This document shows positions 60,688-64,000 of a stretch of DNA of 64,000 nucleotides, in pieces. The stretch lies in NCBI RefSeq assembly GCF_964204645.1, contig NC_134027.1, forward strand, positions 4,018,485 through 4,082,484, written 5' to 3'. Numbering within the stretch: position 1 is the stretch's first letter; every line of letters begins with the position of its first letter. Both the position numbers and the translations under genes were made by a program. The stretch is from Tubulanus polymorphus (taxonomy: Eukaryota; Nemertea; Palaeonemertea; Tubulaniformes; Tubulanidae). The notes beneath the pieces were generated by a model. That model ran no database searches, was not told where the DNA came from, and saw only the letters and a list, made by a program, of their open reading frames with translations.

Positions 60688-63600
60688 GTGAGCTCTCGCT
60701 GAATATCCAGGAAATGAAATTTTCCTCTTATCTATTCATGAATCATTGAGCGCTATTTACTGCCGCTTACCACAACAAATTTCAGAATAAACGGCGAAAA
60801 TTTTATAGCCTTCGGTATACAGGCTCGGTGCCGGTCGAGTTTCTGAAACAGTTTCTGCTTCATTCATTTCTCTGCCCCTTTCTCTCTCGGGAGATCCGAA
60901 ATATAATTTATACAGTTCTTGATACTAATCTTCGTTCACAAGCTTCGTTTGATATGATTTGATTTGATTTATGTCGAATTGATTCCTGTTGAGAAAATAT
61001 ATCGTCAGGCATATGTTAAATGAAATTGATAGTGTTTTGATGTGTTATGGTGTCATTTTGATGTTTGCGTAGTTGTGGCTGTCCACATCGTGTTGATATT
61101 TCAACCGTTCAATTTATTTCGTAGAAGAATAATAGGTCCCTGTATTATTTATGCTCTCTGTGGTTCTGTTGTTGTTCCTTATATTGTGAAGTAGTCGATT
61201 TCCTATTAATTGCCGACTAATCATTAGAACTTTGAGTTAGTTTTACATCTTTTTTTTTCACTGTGACTCGACGGACCATCAAGTTATGTATTGTGTTTCG
61301 TTTCTCGAGGACGCGATATAAAGATTTAGCACTTGTTAATGTCGCTGGTATGTGACACTGTTTTCACTCAGGATTCCTGAGCTGAGTCACCTCTTCACTC
61401 TCTCTTTCACTCATACACCACTCATGACAAATAACTGCTACTCAGAGCTTGCTTTACATGTTTTTCATTAGATTTGGTTCATAGTTTAGGAGTTCAACGC
61501 ATGAGTCGAATCATTTGATAAGAAACACGATTCTCAAATGCTCTCATATTTCTGCACTCGCACCAAAATGTCTGCCTATAATTTGTAGTTTATATGAAGA
61601 TTAAAGGTACCAGTATCTTGTTGCCTGTATCTGTGGGTGCAGATGACTTATCATCTGAAAGCTTTTCAATGTTCATTTCTGTAGAAATTGATGATTTTTC
61701 TACTGCACATAAATTAGGCAGTATTACTTAAGAAATCAATCGTTTATACCACACAATGCCTTAAGACTTTTCAAATAGTATATAAGCTTTTTAATGATCA
61801 GGAGGGTATTTCATTTGCGTTTGTGCTGAAGTTTTTAGCTGTGTTCACTGCAGTATTTGTGTGTTTCAATTAACAACGGATCAAGGATTCATCCTAGTGA
61901 AAACTCCCTTCTAAATTGGTTCATTCCATTGTAGAACAGACCAATCTAGACCGATCAAAATACAGGTTTTGGTCCGAAAGTTTGTCTGAGTGTGAATAGG
62001 AACTTTGCCTGTCAATTGCGGTCTGGCATCGAAGATTTGCCTTCTAGAGCCAAATTAGAATGGACCAACCAAGCGATAGTCTGAACGTAGGCCTAGCTTA
62101 TAATGGTAAAACAATGAAGTCATTGATACTGAATTAATCAACTGCATTTTAGCACAATTCTTAGAGAATATTTGTGTATACGTCATGCGGTTGACTGGCA
62201 TATTTCTGTTTCGTTGGACTGATAAATCCTACTGATTGTGGCAGGGGTACGCATGACTCAATTCCTCCATCAGAGATCGAGAGATTTTCCGTACATTGTT
62301 TGTACAGATAGCCATGACAGAGCACTACTGTACGCCTGGACCCTCAATCACCCAGCATTGAGTCACTTCATAACGATAGATCAATTGGCGATAACCTTAC
62401 GTTGTGAAGAATTGTCGAAGAAATTAGATCCAGTTATCAGTGATGAAGTCAGCAAATAATTGCTCGAGACAAAAAAGTAAAACGGCGATGGTTTGCAGGC
62501 GGAACTATGAAACTGTTTATCTTAGGTTTTTGTGCAGATTTTTATCAGAAATGATGTAGGAAGTCATTTGATGATAGTGCTTTCACAGTCACCCGCAAGA
62601 TGAAATAATTTCAAAGGAAATTGTTAATATCCTTGTCGATGGAATAATGTCTTCTACTAACTAAGTTGTTAGGTTTACGGAGCTTTAGTGCTATTCCTAT
62701 CTCTCAGCGATAATATCGAAGCCGGGTTTGTTCATCGTTTCAACTAGGCTTGGAATACCACTTGCTCAGAATCATGTATTTACAAGTATTGAAATCAATT
62801 GGCAATTATCTGAGAATTCCAGAAAACCTTGAATTAATACCAAATCAGTAGATTGCGTGATTGTGAATATACTAGATGGCAATTATTATACTCATAACAT
62901 GTTATTATATGATATCAATAGGGTTTCATTATAGTTACTGTGGTTTCTATTGATGCTGTTTAGAATTTCGCCCTATTTAGGTCCACATTGATACGACCTA
63001 AACTCTTGTTTCTTATTGGATGAATGTAATCGCTTAGTTTTTAGTTGAAATCTAAACCCTGTATAGATTTATTAGTGAAGTTCTGATGTCCTCAGAACAA
63101 TGATTTCTGTATCAGTAACAATTCGATTTACTCCTCGTTTTCTAAAGCCGCTTTCACGACACTATGTTATTTGGAACAGCCTAAATTTGGTGCGTTCCAA
63201 TTTAGAATGGTCCAAGTTTCCCACTCCAAAATTTAGAACAGACCTGGATTGGTTTTAAAGTCCTGTCTGGAAACGGGCCAAATTTATAGACCGTTCTGAA
63301 TAATGTTTGCGTGAACGCGGCTTAAAGCTTCATCTCTTCGTCTATTAGAGAAACGCTAACCTAGTGTCAATGTCTGGTAATAGCTATTGATCCGCCTCCT
63401 TACTTCTTATACCGAAAATAGTAATTGTCAAGGTTGCTGATTCCCGATGGACTGATTCTCAAATTAGGCCAGCGGTTTGATTTGTAATAATTCGTGTCAA
63501 TTCTCGCAGTGATTGGTATACAGCTCGTTTCGTTGATTACACAGTGTTATACTGATTTTCACCGCCGCTATCATGACGCTTCAAATTGATTGATGCCGCG

Positions 63601-64000
63601 CCAAATATTGCTTCTTTTTTAGCGTGGTTTGTTCGTTCAAAGCGCCCCTGTGGCAATGATCCTATAACAGGATAGGGACTGACCTTTAGTAAAAGTGGGG
63701 TCTGTATTTGATATATACAGAAGAGCCTAATCTGCTGCAGCTCTGAAGTAGGATGCTCGAACATCTGATTTCAGATTCATCTAGGTAATACTGAAACTAA
63801 GTGGTTGCATAGACGTCACAATTACGGCGTAATTCTTCAATTATCCTTCCTCACCAGATGAGATGCTCGAGGATTATATTCGCTATCACAATTACTTTTG
63901 ATGAAGAAATATGAAGAGATATGTCATCATGTTCCTTAATTTCATTTCCTCCACCATTTTCACATTCTTTCGCTGTAAATACTATTAATTCTATTTCATT
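60688..64000. other. Long intron (or flank) with repeats
   Basis: No confident exon. An open frame at 62238-62459 (RSRDFPYIVCTDSHDRALLY) has protein-like composition but no in-phase acceptor. Relatives of one MITE family lie near 60160-60420, 61920-62100 and 63143-63325. Confidence 0.4.
63143..63325. mobile_element. MITE with AAAGCCGC-TTCACG inverted ends
   Basis: Left end TAAAGCCGCTTTCACG (63143-63158) and right end GTGAACGCGGCTTAA (63311-63325) are inverted copies with one mismatch. The inside has repeated TTTAGAATGGTCCA-type boxes. Similar sequences occur near 60180 and 61930. Confidence 0.6.

Noticed and set aside
62238-62459. Open frame with protein-like composition near the right edge
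   Set aside because: A possible acceptor (GTGGCAG) precedes it, but joining from 60687 in phase gives a stop, so it cannot follow the coiled-coil exons as modelled.

Overview
This is nuclear DNA of an animal. Genes are split by many short introns with GT-AG borders, flanks are AT-rich, there are AATAAA signals, microsatellites and MITE-like repeats, and no operons. Orthologues of animal families (DENND6, GTSE1, GMPR, MANBAL/UPF0239, COX8, SLC16, PRSS23-like) point to a bilaterian. A marine, probably lophotrochozoan, invertebrate is my guess; the sequence alone does not settle the species. Exon models were built by hand from splice sites, and in each complete multi-exon model the joined length is a multiple of three.

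Layout. 0.5-1.8 kb (+): a single-pass membrane protein of unknown family. 2.8-5.7 kb (+): an SLC16-type transporter whose second intron is almost filled by a repeat-bounded insertion. 7.2-8.6 kb (-): a cysteine-rich secreted or GPI-anchored protein, with two orphan exons behind it (8.8 and 9.9 kb). 11.3-12.8 kb (+): a small secreted PAN/apple-like protein. 13.4-18.8 kb: a 5.4-kb element with nested terminal inverted repeats around about 17 copies of a 190-bp satellite. 19.1-21.9 kb (+): a 453-aa protein made of four copies of an unrecognised ~100-aa module. 23.3-30.1 kb (+): DENND6, a Rab GEF, in 20 exons. 33.4 kb (+): COX8. 36.3 kb (+): an intronless PRSS23/35-like serine protease.

40.7-45.5 kb: MANBAL (-) and GTSE1 (+) are head to head over a compact promoter with CCAAT and CHR-like sites. 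45.8 kb (-): a membrane microprotein. 46.1-52.6 kb (+): a zinc-finger locus. Three short shared exons end in phase 1, and four successive large exons each start in that phase, encode their own C2H2 array (9, 9, 14 and 7 fingers) and end in their own stop. This is the architecture of Drosophila lola and mod(mdg4), but the shared N-terminus is not a recognisable BTB domain. It is the most interesting system in the window. 52.9-53.7 kb (-): a 242-aa intronless gene of unknown function. 54.4-56.6 kb (+): GMP reductase. 57.6 kb to the right edge (+): the first exons of a coiled-coil protein, possibly a cGMP-dependent kinase, running off the window.

The genes do not form one pathway. They are a normal mixed neighbourhood of housekeeping (COX8, GMPR, MANBAL, DENND6), cell-cycle (GTSE1), secreted, and transcription-factor genes with a heavy load of non-autonomous transposons.
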